Shown here: positions 1 through 7,891 of the stretch, piece after piece
Layout of the letters: each line of letters starts with the position of its first letter
How positions within the stretch are numbered: the first letter of the stretch is position 1
From: UBA12087 sp964370815
GTDB lineage: Bacteria; Chloroflexota; Anaerolineae; Anaerolineales; Villigracilaceae
Length of the DNA: 64,000 nucleotides
Assembly (NCBI GenBank): GCA_964370815.1
Contig: CAYJKQ010000002.1
Coordinates: 248,001-312,000 of the forward strand
Direction of reading: 5' to 3'
Position numbers and translations under genes: made by a program
The notes under the pieces: generated by a model
Told to the model about the DNA's origin: nothing
Database searches by the model: none
The model's input: the letters and a program-made list of their open reading frames with translations, nothing else

Positions 1-581
1 ACATTTTCCAGTTCCTTTCGAGAGAACTTGACTTCCCCAGGACCACGTCGCATTATGATTGTTATTTCTTCCACTTTTTTCTCGCGGGTCAGAAAATGAG
101 CAATATCCATCATGACATTTCCTGCGCCTACCAGAATGACTTTAGGGCCAATCAAATTTCGACGCAAGCTATATGGTGGGAGAAGGTTATATTTAAACAC
201 CAGGTCTTTTGCATGATAAACACCAGGTAAATTCTCCCCGCGAAGCCGTAACCACTTGGTTCCTTGTGCGCCAGTGGCGATCACAATGGATTGAAATCCC
301 TTCTCAATCAGGTCCGGTAATATTAGTGTTCCCCCGCTGCTCACTTTTACATTGCCAAAATAATCCACTCCCGGGGATGAAAGGATCTGGTTAAACTGTT
401 TTCGTAAACCTTCTTTCATCTTAATTTTATCCAGGTAGACCCCATATTCTGCCAACCCACCCGGTTTGATATCCCGATTAAACAATGCCACACGTACTCC
501 ACTGTTATTTAAGTATCGGGCAGCAAATAAACCGGCAGGTCCTGCTCCAATTACTGCGACCATTTTTTTCTGTTCTTCCAT
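1..581 (-). CDS. FAD/NAD(P)-dependent oxidoreductase, ferredoxin-NADP reductase-like (3' end outside window)
   Basis: The minus-strand frame is open from an ATG at 581 to the window edge, giving 193 residues of the N-terminal part. It begins with a Rossmann FAD-binding motif (VIGAGPAGLFAARYL) and carries a second dinucleotide motif (VILVGAGNVMMDIAHF) around residues 150-165, the two-site layout of the glutamate synthase small subunit / FprA ferredoxin-NADP reductase family. The intervening ATGAQGTKWL segment is the usual pyridine-nucleotide hinge. An AGGTGA Shine-Dalgarno sits a few bases before the ATG; a second ATG six codons on is possible. The electron partner cannot be told from this fragment. 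Confidence 0.8.
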   Translation of the reverse strand, partial: MEEQKKMVAVIGAGPAGLFAARYLNNSGVRVALFNRDIKPGGLAEYGVYLDKIKMKEGLRKQFNQILSSPGVDYFGNVKVSSGGTLILPDLIEKGFQSIVIATGAQGTKWLRLRGENLPGVYHAKDLVFKYNLLPPYSLRRNLIGPKVILVGAGNVMMDIAHFLTREKKVEEITIIMRRGPGEVKFSRKELEN

Positions 582-871
582 TAAAATCACCTATTCTGTT
601 TCTCACGATATTTTTTAATTCAACAGCATGCAATATGTAAGTAGTTCCTTAAAACATATTATAATAGATATATAGAGTATTATTGTCTTATTTATATAAT
701 ATATTAATTAATCTTTTCCTCTCTGTTATCAAGTTAAAAACTTAACAATCATACGAAATTTCTTCACCATCTATCTCATTATTGGTAGGGAAAATCAATC
801 AATGAATAGAACTAATAACGTTTAAAACTCTCACTTTATGCTATAGTTAAGGCATCTTACTCAGGAGGTGG
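582..871. other. AT-rich intergenic region between divergent genes
   Basis: About 290 bases of strongly AT-rich DNA separate the oxidoreductase (minus) from the next gene (plus). It must contain both promoters. TATAAT-like hexamers are numerous around 660-710, but I could not single out a convincing -35/-10 pair. No ORF or strong hairpin was seen. Confidence 0.5.
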
Positions 872-1675
872 ATGATGGTTCTATCTGAAAATAATGAGCC
901 TTTCATGAAAGGTACTCCCTCAGGCGGTACACCCAGTCCAGACAATGAAGAAACACCCGACTCGCCCACATCAGAATCCAATCCGGGTGAACGACTAAGA
1001 TCCATTGAGATGGCAGCAACTGTAAGTGAAAGAAAAAAAATTAACCTTGATTTCCTAAAAAATTTTAAGAAAGTTAAAATAAGTAAAGAAAATTTGTTGC
1101 TTTCCTATCAAAAGATCAGCAGCACGGTATCAATACTGTTCAATATCATCCTGCTTGTGGTTGTCCTCTTACTAAGCAAACAAGTGTATTCGCTTAAAAA
1201 GATGTTTATAAGGGATGTACTGGGCGGTATGTATCTTAACATTGGAGAATTGGATCAAGCCAGTATTTCCACGGAGGTAACGCTAAAGGACGATTTCCTG
1301 CTGGATTTTCCCCTGCAAATAAACCAGGAAACTGAGTTGATTTTGACTGACAACACAATCATCAATGGAGCACGCATCAGTATTTCCACAGGTTCTTTAA
1401 ATATCCTCAGTGCACCTGCCACCATAGTATTGCCAGCCGGCGCCCGCTTGCCCGTCCAAGTGAATATGAGTGTTCCGGTTAATGAATCTGTTCCTGTAAA
1501 CCTGAATGTCCCTGTTAATATTCCTATTGAAGAGACAGGATTACACCAACCCTTAATAAACATGCAAAAAGTGATCCAACCCATCCTTATTCCATTTATG
1601 GACGGACCGTCCACTTGGCAGGATCTACCAGCCTGTAAATTATTTGGGTTTGTTTGTAATTGGTGGTTCAAATAA
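872..1675 (+). CDS. Unrecognised single-span membrane protein
   Basis: A 267-residue protein I do not recognise. The first ~80 residues are polar and disordered-looking (rich in P, S, E and N), followed by one hydrophobic helix at about 87-107 (ILFNIILLVVVLLL) and a predicted extracytoplasmic domain. That domain holds a short repeat built on 'VPVN' (positions about 194-215), which looks like a beta-strand repeat. A strong AGGAGGTG lies immediately upstream; tandem ATGs at 872 and 875 make the exact start uncertain, with 875 having slightly better spacing. The M16 peptidase genes begin 31 bases downstream, so it may share their transcript. Confidence 0.7.
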   Translation: MMVLSENNEPFMKGTPSGGTPSPDNEETPDSPTSESNPGERLRSIEMAATVSERKKINLDFLKNFKKVKISKENLLLSYQKISSTVSILFNIILLVVVLLLSKQVYSLKKMFIRDVLGGMYLNIGELDQASISTEVTLKDDFLLDFPLQINQETELILTDNTIINGARISISTGSLNILSAPATIVLPAGARLPVQVNMSVPVNESVPVNLNVPVNIPIEETGLHQPLINMQKVIQPILIPFMDGPSTWQDLPACKLFGFVCNWWFK

Positions 1676-1706
1676 CCCCAACCTTGCCATAGCAAATGGA
1701 GGCTAA

Positions 1707-2993
1707 ATGGCAGGTGCCATAATCAAAACCAAATTAAAAAATGGGTTGTCTGTCCTTCTCAAGGAGATACATACAGCTCCACTGATCAGTTCCTGGATCT
1801 GGTATCGGGTGGGTTCCAAGGATGAACCTACCGGGTTGACCGGTATATCCCATTGGGTAGAACACATGCAGTTCAAGGGGACCCCGACCTTTCCATCCGC
1901 CGTCATTGATAAATCTATCTCCCGCGAAGGTGGCATGTGGAATGCATTTACCTACCTGGATTGGACAACTTTCCTGGAAACCATGCCTGCCAGCAAAATT
2001 GACCTGGCTCTATCCCTTGAAGCCGATCGCATGATCAATAGCGTCTACGCTCCCGAAGAAGTAGCTTCTGAAAGAACTGTTATTATTTCGGAGAGGGAGG
2101 GAAGCGAGAATGAGCCTCTATTTCAACTGAACGAAGCCATTCAGGCGGCAGCTTTTTCGATCCATCCATATCACCATGAAGTTATAGGAGACATGGCGGA
2201 TCTACATTCCATAACTCGTGATGACCTTTATGATCATTATCGCACCTATTACAATCCCAACAATGCTGTTCTTGCTTTGGCAGGAAGTTTCGACAGCAAG
2301 TTAATGCTGGATCGCATCCGCTCTCTTTTTGAAGATATCCCTTCAGGGCAACCACCAACCCGTCTGACCCGTCCCGAACCTTCCGCCCGTGGTGAACACC
2401 GATTGAGTATCGAAGGTCCTGGAGAGACAACCTACCTTCAAATTGCTTACCGATTCCCATCTGCGACCGATCCCGATCTGTTTCCGTTTATGGTTTTGGA
2501 CAGCCTTTTGAGCGGTCCGAGCAACCCCAGTGCTTTTAGCGGCGGCGGAATTTCCAATAAGACATCCAGGCTTTATCGTGCCCTGGTTGAAAAAGATCTG
2601 GCAGTAGGAGTCTTTGGCAGTGGTCAGGTGACAATTGATCCTTTCCTATATACAACCACCATCACAGTCCATCCGGAGAAAAGTACCGAGGATTCTCTGG
2701 CTGCTTTCGATACAGAAATATTACGTATCCAAGATGAATCCATCCCGGAATCGGATATCCAGCGCGCCATCAAACAAGCCCGAGCCATGTTTGCCTATGG
2801 TACCGAAAGCATTACCAATCAGGCTGCCTGGCTTGGTTTTTCTGAAATGTTTGCGGAATATCAATGGTTTGAAAGTTACCTGGACAAATTAGCACAAGTG
2901 ACCCCTGAAGATATACAACGGGTTGCTCAAACCTGGCTTCTTCCTCAAAAGCGTCTGACAGGTACCTATCTACCTGACGGGAAGGCATCTTGA
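1707..2993 (+). CDS. M16 family zinc metallopeptidase, catalytic subunit
   Basis: 428 residues with the inverted zinc motif HxxEH (HWVEH at residues 49-53) and the third ligand glutamate about 76 residues later (E129, in ISEREGSEN), as in mitochondrial processing peptidase beta/PqqF-type M16B enzymes. The length is typical of a half-clamshell M16B subunit. GGAGG lies just before the ATG. The next gene, overlapping it by a few bases, encodes an M16 homologue without the zinc motif, so the two probably form a heterodimer in which this chain supplies catalysis. The substrate is unknown; small peptides or cleaved signal peptides are family possibilities. Confidence 0.9.
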   Translation: MAGAIIKTKLKNGLSVLLKEIHTAPLISSWIWYRVGSKDEPTGLTGISHWVEHMQFKGTPTFPSAVIDKSISREGGMWNAFTYLDWTTFLETMPASKIDLALSLEADRMINSVYAPEEVASERTVIISEREGSENEPLFQLNEAIQAAAFSIHPYHHEVIGDMADLHSITRDDLYDHYRTYYNPNNAVLALAGSFDSKLMLDRIRSLFEDIPSGQPPTRLTRPEPSARGEHRLSIEGPGETTYLQIAYRFPSATDPDLFPFMVLDSLLSGPSNPSAFSGGGISNKTSRLYRALVEKDLAVGVFGSGQVTIDPFLYTTTITVHPEKSTEDSLAAFDTEILRIQDESIPESDIQRAIKQARAMFAYGTESITNQAAWLGFSEMFAEYQWFESYLDKLAQVTPEDIQRVAQTWLLPQKRLTGTYLPDGKAS

Positions 2994-4273
2994 TCCCCAT
3001 GAATTCTTTACACGAACACTCCCTTCCGGGACCTGATAATATTAATCGCGTTCATTCCATCAACGGGATCACCATCCTTAGCCGCTCCAATTTTAATAGC
3101 CCATCTGTTGTAATCTCAGGTTACCTGCCTGCTGGTAGCCTGTTCGACAAGGATGAATTGCTTGGATTGGCCGGTTTTACCGCTATGATGCTGATGCGCG
3201 GCAGCCTGAACCGGGATTTTCAGGGCATCCATAATGCCTTGGAATCCTGTGGAGCCAATCTCGGATTTAGCGCAAGTACACATACAGCCAGCTTTAATGG
3301 GCGTTGTTTGGCAGAAGATTTGCCTCTTTTGCTCGAACTTTTATCTGAGAGTCTGCGCCAGCCATCCTTTGATCCTGGTCAGATGGAGAAATTGCGCGCT
3401 CAATTTCTAACCGGTCTGTCCATTCGCGCCCAAGATACTGGCGAGATGTCGTCCCTGACTTTTGACCAGATCCTTTTTGCCGGTCATCCTTACAGTCGAC
3501 CGGAAGATGGTTTTCCTGAAACCATAAAATCAATAACCCGCCAGCATGTGTTGGATTTTCACAAAAACCATTATGGCCCTAAAGGCATGGTGATCTCTAT
3601 CGTCGGGGCAATAAAACCTGAAGATGCCATCACGCAGGTTCAACGTGTATTGGGTGATTGGGAGAATTCATCTCAACAAGATGATCCAGAGTTACCAGTC
3701 TACAAACCTCTCAAGAAAAGCCAGACCAAACGCGTTCATATCCCAGGAAAATCTCAATGTGATCTTGTCATTGGTTCAAGCGGACCTAAACGTCTTGACC
3801 CTGAATTCCTGCCAGCTTCATTAGGAAATTCAGTGCTTGGGCAGTTTGGCATGATGGGTCGCATTGGAGATATAGTGCGTGAAAAATCTGGATTGGCTTA
3901 CTATGCTTACAGCTCTTTGAGTGCAGGCATCGGTCCGGGATCGTGGGAAGTAAGCGCAGGGGTAAATCCATCCAATGTCAACAAAGCAACCGATCTGATC
4001 AAATCGGAGATCTCCCGTTTTGTAAAAAATGGAGTCACCCCGGATGAGCTTGCTGACAGTAAGGCGAATTTTATCGGTCGCTTGCCTCTTTCTCTCGAAA
4101 CCAATGCAGGTGTTGCTGGAGCTCTACTCAATATTGAGCGCTTCCATCTGGGTTTGGACTATTACCTGCGATACCCTGAACTGGTCCACCGGGTCACACC
4201 TGTGGACGTCCTGGCTGCTGCGCAAAAGCACCTGGACCCGGATCTTCTTGTAATAGCCATCGCTGGACCATGA
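2990..4273 (+). CDS. M16 family peptidase homologue, non-catalytic partner
   Basis: 427 residues with an M16B fold signature, but the position of the HxxEH zinc site is replaced (AGFTAMMLMRGS...), so it cannot bind catalytic zinc in the normal way. The C-terminal half keeps the substrate-binding Arg/Tyr region characteristic of M16 partners (EKSGLAYYAYSSLS). This is the alpha-MPP/PqqG-like role: substrate binding and chamber closure. The start is either TTG 2990, overlapping the previous stop as TTGA with GAAGG four bases away, or ATG 2999. It is translationally coupled to the catalytic subunit, and acpS follows 15 bases later. Confidence 0.88.
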   Translation: MIPMNSLHEHSLPGPDNINRVHSINGITILSRSNFNSPSVVISGYLPAGSLFDKDELLGLAGFTAMMLMRGSLNRDFQGIHNALESCGANLGFSASTHTASFNGRCLAEDLPLLLELLSESLRQPSFDPGQMEKLRAQFLTGLSIRAQDTGEMSSLTFDQILFAGHPYSRPEDGFPETIKSITRQHVLDFHKNHYGPKGMVISIVGAIKPEDAITQVQRVLGDWENSSQQDDPELPVYKPLKKSQTKRVHIPGKSQCDLVIGSSGPKRLDPEFLPASLGNSVLGQFGMMGRIGDIVREKSGLAYYAYSSLSAGIGPGSWEVSAGVNPSNVNKATDLIKSEISRFVKNGVTPDELADSKANFIGRLPLSLETNAGVAGALLNIERFHLGLDYYLRYPELVHRVTPVDVLAAAQKHLDPDLLVIAIAGP

Positions 4274-4288
4274 CTTTTTAGCAGGTAC

Positions 4289-4666
4289 ATGGTTGCAATT
4301 ATTCGTTCAGGAATTGATATGGTCGAGATAGACAGGTTGGAGAAAAGCATTCTCCAACATGGTGAGCGGTTTCTTCAGCGCATATTTACCGAGCAGGAAC
4401 TGACAGATTGTGGGGGAAAAGTGGAGTCCTTGGCAGCACGTTTTGCAGCAAAAGAGGCTGCCTCCAAAGCTCTGGGTTGCGGAATTGGCCAGGTCTCATG
4501 GTTAGAAATTGAAGTGACTCGCAGTCCGGATAATCAACCAGAATTAAATTTACGCGGTGCAGCCCAAATACTGGCAAAAAAACTCAAACTGACGAATTGG
4601 TCGGTCAGTTTGAGTCATACAAGCCAATTTGCGGTGGCGATGGTGATTGCGAGTTCAGATATTTAG
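4289..4666 (+). CDS. acpS: Holo-[acyl-carrier-protein] synthase
   Basis: A 125-residue group I phosphopantetheinyl transferase, which moves 4'-phosphopantetheine from CoA to the serine of acyl carrier protein. It has the two diagnostic motifs: GIDMVEIDRLE (residues 8-18, with the Mg-binding aspartate D10) and FAAKEAASKAL (52-62, with the metal-binding glutamate). Length is normal for AcpS. It lies 15 bases after the M16 pair and probably shares their transcript. Its stop codon overlaps the stop of the convergent small gene. The ribosome-binding site (GCAGG) is weak. Confidence 0.95.
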   Translation: MVAIIRSGIDMVEIDRLEKSILQHGERFLQRIFTEQELTDCGGKVESLAARFAAKEAASKALGCGIGQVSWLEIEVTRSPDNQPELNLRGAAQILAKKLKLTNWSVSLSHTSQFAVAMVIASSDI

Positions 4667-4896
4667 ATATCTATTTCATCCAATCCTATCCACAGGTGCC
4701 CGGGTAAAACCATGGTCTGAGAACGTACGGCAATATTCCCACTCATGGAGATATCTTCCGTCATGGATTTAGGATTTACCAGGCAAAGGTTTGGAATTCT
4801 ACCGTACTTTGATCGATAAAATTCTGCGGCGCGTTCAATCTTGGCTGTAAGTGCTGTTTTTGGGTCATTATCAAACCACATCATTCCAATATTCAA
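4663..4896 (-). CDS. Small conserved-looking protein of unknown function
   Basis: 77 residues, not recognised. It is a compact soluble sequence (MWFDNDPKTALTAKIERAAE...) with a C-terminal half that looks like a small alpha/beta domain. The best start is TTG 4896, because AGGAGGT sits five bases upstream and the next ATG (4884) would be too far from it. It follows a P-loop ATPase gene on the same strand by 69 bases and is probably cotranscribed with it. Its end overlaps the acpS stop by 4 bases in convergent orientation. Confidence 0.65.
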   Translation of the reverse strand: MNIGMMWFDNDPKTALTAKIERAAEFYRSKYGRIPNLCLVNPKSMTEDISMSGNIAVRSQTMVLPGHLWIGLDEIDI

Positions 4897-4965
4897 ATCG
4901 ACCTCCTGATCGAATTAGGCAAGGATCAGGATATAGTTATCCTGATCGGGTAATGTTGTTTCTCG

Positions 4966-5799
4966 TCAGCAAGGTTTTATTGCAGGTATCCAGAAACGCA
5001 GCCATCCCCCCTGCTGCTCAATATCAAATTCCAAACCGGGGACAAGACTTCTAAAATTTGAAAGGCTGTCTTTCGTTAGTGCTCTAGAAAGTGATGGCTG
5101 CTGAATATAACCGAATATGCGGGTATTGAACAGGTCAAACCAGACACGCATATGAATGGCACGCATCACATTCAAACTTGCCACTATCCATACTTGATTC
5201 TTGCCTCCATTCAGTAAGAGCCATTTAATGTTCTCCTGAATTTCATAGCTGGTATTAATTATGGAAGCCAGATCATCCAGGAATAAGAAGATCTTCTGAC
5301 GGCCATGTTCCGGTTGCCTGCCCCAATCTGCCACTCGTTGGATAAACTCCCGGGCTGAAGGGTGGTTTGATGGCCAAACACCTAAACTCCCTGGGGAAAC
5401 GTCCATTGCTTGCCATTGCTCTGGCTGGTTGGTTACTACACCAAATTGAATATCGGAAGGTGTCTGGACCAGATCAGTCGCCCGGGCTAATACTTGCATC
5501 AGGCTGGTCTTACCAACACCAGTGTCCCCAAGCACAAGCACAGGGCTAGGTACCGGTTCAGACAGGTTTAATAGGATTGGTAATCCATCATTTGCCATCC
5601 CAAGCATAAGTGTGTCATTTGGTAAAGATGGATTTTGAACAATTAATTCTTCCAATGTCATTACAGAAGGCAATGTCGTTGCAGGAGTTATCTTTGTTGC
5701 AAGTTTTCTTAGATTTGTTTTCTCGTTCTGTTGTCTAACTTCGGGAAACAAATCCTGGAATACCTTTAGGGTTGATGAAAAAGTATTTGAAATTGTCAT
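4966..5799 (-). CDS. P-loop ATPase, HerA/FtsK-like
   Basis: 277 residues. A Walker A motif (GDTGVGKT, residues 91-98) and a Walker B-like segment (KIFLFLDDLASI, about 169-180, with paired aspartates) mark a nucleotide-binding core. The ~80-residue N-terminal part is poorly conserved-looking. No transmembrane helix is seen. The layout resembles FtsK/HerA-type DNA translocase cores, but the protein is short and carries no clear translocation domain, so the class assignment is loose. It is followed by the 77-residue gene. The start ATG 5799 has a GGCAGG-type site upstream. Confidence 0.7.
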   Translation of the reverse strand: MTISNTFSSTLKVFQDLFPEVRQQNEKTNLRKLATKITPATTLPSVMTLEELIVQNPSLPNDTLMLGMANDGLPILLNLSEPVPSPVLVLGDTGVGKTSLMQVLARATDLVQTPSDIQFGVVTNQPEQWQAMDVSPGSLGVWPSNHPSAREFIQRVADWGRQPEHGRQKIFLFLDDLASIINTSYEIQENIKWLLLNGGKNQVWIVASLNVMRAIHMRVWFDLFNTRIFGYIQQPSLSRALTKDSLSNFRSLVPGLEFDIEQQGGWLRFWIPAIKPC

Positions 5800-5958
5800 G
5801 GGGAACCTGCCTCTATTAGGTAATTAGAATATTTGTTCTATTATAACACTTTTTTTGCTTTGTCAAGAGGCAATTTTGATAATTAAAGAGAGTTAATTGG
5901 TATTTGACCTGTAAGAAAATCACTATATTAGAAATTTATATATCCTGTTATGTACCTC

Positions 5959-5987
5959 TTGTAATGTAATGGTTCCTAAACTATAAT
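5959..5987 (+). promoter_or_regulatory. Predicted sigma-70 promoter of the FmdB-type gene
   Basis: TTGTAA at 5959-5964 and a perfect TATAAT at 5982-5987 are separated by 17 bases. A start of transcription near 5994 would leave a leader of about 33 bases before the ATG at 6027. Sequence-only prediction. Confidence 0.55.
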
Positions 5988-6026
5988 TACAATCGTCAAT
6001 TTGAAAGGAAATTCGAGGTTTTTTCT

Positions 6027-6338
6027 ATGCCAATCTATACCTATAAATGTGAAACCTGCGGCATCCAGTTTGAACGCCAGCAAAGTTTTTCAGATCAGCC
6101 TTTAACCCGCTGTCCGGAATGTAACAAGAAAAGCCTGCGCAAGGTCTATACGCCTGTCGGTATTGTTTTCAAAGGGTCGGGTTTCTACGCCACAGACCAC
6201 CATTCCCCATCCGGGCAAAAGCCACTCTCTCAATCTACCGAAGACAAGAGTGAAAAGAAGACAGAAGAAATCAGCAAGGACACCAAAGAACCTGCTATAG
6301 TGGAAAAAATGGAACCAAGTTCAGAAAAAAAATCATAA
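6027..6338 (+). CDS. FmdB family zinc-ribbon protein
   Basis: 103 residues. The first 50 match the FmdB/CxxC_CxxC_SSSS zinc-ribbon family: MPIYTYKCETCG at the N-terminus with C8/C11 and C29/C32 as four zinc ligands, and the KVYTPVGIVFKGSGFY segment that follows in this family. The remaining ~45 residues are a charged Lys/Glu/Ser-rich tail, probably disordered. The family is linked to regulation of amidase and formamidase genes in some bacteria, but its molecular role is poorly known. It has its own promoter. Confidence 0.9.
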   Translation: MPIYTYKCETCGIQFERQQSFSDQPLTRCPECNKKSLRKVYTPVGIVFKGSGFYATDHHSPSGQKPLSQSTEDKSEKKTEEISKDTKEPAIVEKMEPSSEKKS

Positions 6339-6473
6339 CTTTTTTTCTCGCATCAGCTAAGAAGTAGCATTTGATTTTCCAGATGCTGCTTTTATTCTTT
6401 AAACTGCTTGACCTCCCCAACCAATGTATCTATACTTCAATGGACAGCTTTTCCTATCTTAAACAGGAGCAAT

Positions 6474-7742
6474 ATGCCCATATCTAAATTTGGTGTCCAC
6501 TCGGAAATAGGTAAATTACGCAAGGTTTTGGTGCATCGCCCGGATTTAAGTCTTAATCGCCTGACCCCCTCCAATCACGACGAATTGCTTTTTGATGGTG
6601 TTTTGTGGGTGGAGCATGCCCAATTGGAACATGACCAGTTCGTGGATGTAATGCAAGAATGTGGTGTTGAAGTTTATTACCTGCTCGATTTGTTGACAGA
6701 AACCTTGACAACAAGCCAGGACGCCCGTCGGCTGATCATTGAGCAGGTCGCTACAGAATATACGGTTGGCTGGTCGCTGGTGGATGAGATCAGAAATTTT
6801 TTATGGGGTCTGGACCCGGATCTTCTGGCAACTCACTTGGTAGGTGGCTTGACCGCCGGAGAAACCAATCTGGACTGGGGTAAATTCAGCAACATCTCTC
6901 TGCATGCAGCAGCCCTGCAGGATATGAACTATTTCCTGCTCCCGCCATTACCCAATTCACTATTTACGCGCGATTCTTCCTGTTGGATATTTGATGGAGT
7001 ATCAGTTAATCCAATGTATTGGCCAGCCCGGCGGCGTGAATCGCTCAACTTACTGGCAATATACCGCTACCACCCCATGTTTGTTGGCGCAGGCTTTGAC
7101 TTTTGGTATCCAGAAATGAAAGAAAATGATTCTTTCAAGATCAATGATTTTGGTCTGGCTTCGCTTGAAGGTGGAGATGTCCTTCCTATCGGGAATGGAA
7201 CTGTCCTGATCGGGGCATCTGAACGCACACAGGGGGGCATGATCGAGCAGTTAGCCAAAGCCCTGTTCGCCAAAGGTGCAGCCGAGCGAGTTGTTGCATG
7301 TGTGATGACAAAGGACCGTGCTCACATGCATCTTGACACAGTCTTTACCATGCTTGATCACGACAAGGTAACCACTTTTCCCCAGGTGGTTGATCACATC
7401 CGCCCAATCAGCCTGCGTCCTGGGAAAAAAGCTGGCGATTTCCACATCACCATCGAAAAAGATCTGCTTTCAGTTGTGGCTGATGCACTGGGAGAACGTA
7501 AATTGCAGGTGGTCGAGACCGGAGGTGACCAGTACCAGAGCGAACGTGAGCAGTGGGATGATGCCAACAATACCATCGCCCTGGAACCAGGTCTTGTGGT
7601 AGCTTACGAGCGGAATACTTACACAATTGCCAAAATGCGCGCGGCAGGAGTGGAAGTCATCACCATCCCTGGTTTTGAACTTGGCAAAGGTCGTGGCGGG
7701 GGACACTGCATGACTTGCCCTTTATTGAGGGATGCCATTTGA
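6474..7742 (+). CDS. arcA: Arginine deiminase
   Basis: Hydrolyses L-arginine to citrulline and ammonia. The 422-residue protein starts with FGVHSEIGKLRKVLVHRP, the family's N-terminal signature, and has FTRDSS, an HMHLDTVF active-site segment containing the catalytic histidine, and the C-terminal loop GRGGGHCMTCPLLRD, whose first cysteine is the expected nucleophile. The frame extends 22 codons further upstream, but ATG 6474 is preceded by AGGAG and begins exactly where family homology begins. No ornithine carbamoyltransferase or carbamate kinase gene is adjacent, so the rest of the deiminase pathway, if present, is elsewhere. Confidence 0.93.
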   Translation: MPISKFGVHSEIGKLRKVLVHRPDLSLNRLTPSNHDELLFDGVLWVEHAQLEHDQFVDVMQECGVEVYYLLDLLTETLTTSQDARRLIIEQVATEYTVGWSLVDEIRNFLWGLDPDLLATHLVGGLTAGETNLDWGKFSNISLHAAALQDMNYFLLPPLPNSLFTRDSSCWIFDGVSVNPMYWPARRRESLNLLAIYRYHPMFVGAGFDFWYPEMKENDSFKINDFGLASLEGGDVLPIGNGTVLIGASERTQGGMIEQLAKALFAKGAAERVVACVMTKDRAHMHLDTVFTMLDHDKVTTFPQVVDHIRPISLRPGKKAGDFHITIEKDLLSVVADALGERKLQVVETGGDQYQSEREQWDDANNTIALEPGLVVAYERNTYTIAKMRAAGVEVITIPGFELGKGRGGGHCMTCPLLRDAI

Positions 7743-7800
7743 CCTACCATTCTGAATCATTTCTACTGTAAAACTCGGATACCCTCCATCGGCATACATG

Positions 7801-7820
7801 TCTGCCGTGTCTTCGGCAGA
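7801..7820. terminator. Short hairpin between convergent genes
   Basis: TCTGCCG (7801-7807) and CGGCAGA (7814-7820) form a 7-bp perfect stem with a 6-base loop, between the convergent arcA and nuclease-fold genes. The T-run after it is poor, so a terminator role is only likely from position. Confidence 0.3.
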
Positions 7821-7891
7821 AACGAACTGGTTTTGAGGAACCTTTACAGAAACCCTGAAAAATAATTATCTCTATTAACCCGGAAATTTTT

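Noticed and set aside
1255..1695. 146-codon minus-strand frame antisense to the unknown membrane protein gene
   Set aside because: It is a shadow of a well-supported plus-strand gene with a strong ribosome site; the antisense frame has no ribosome site.
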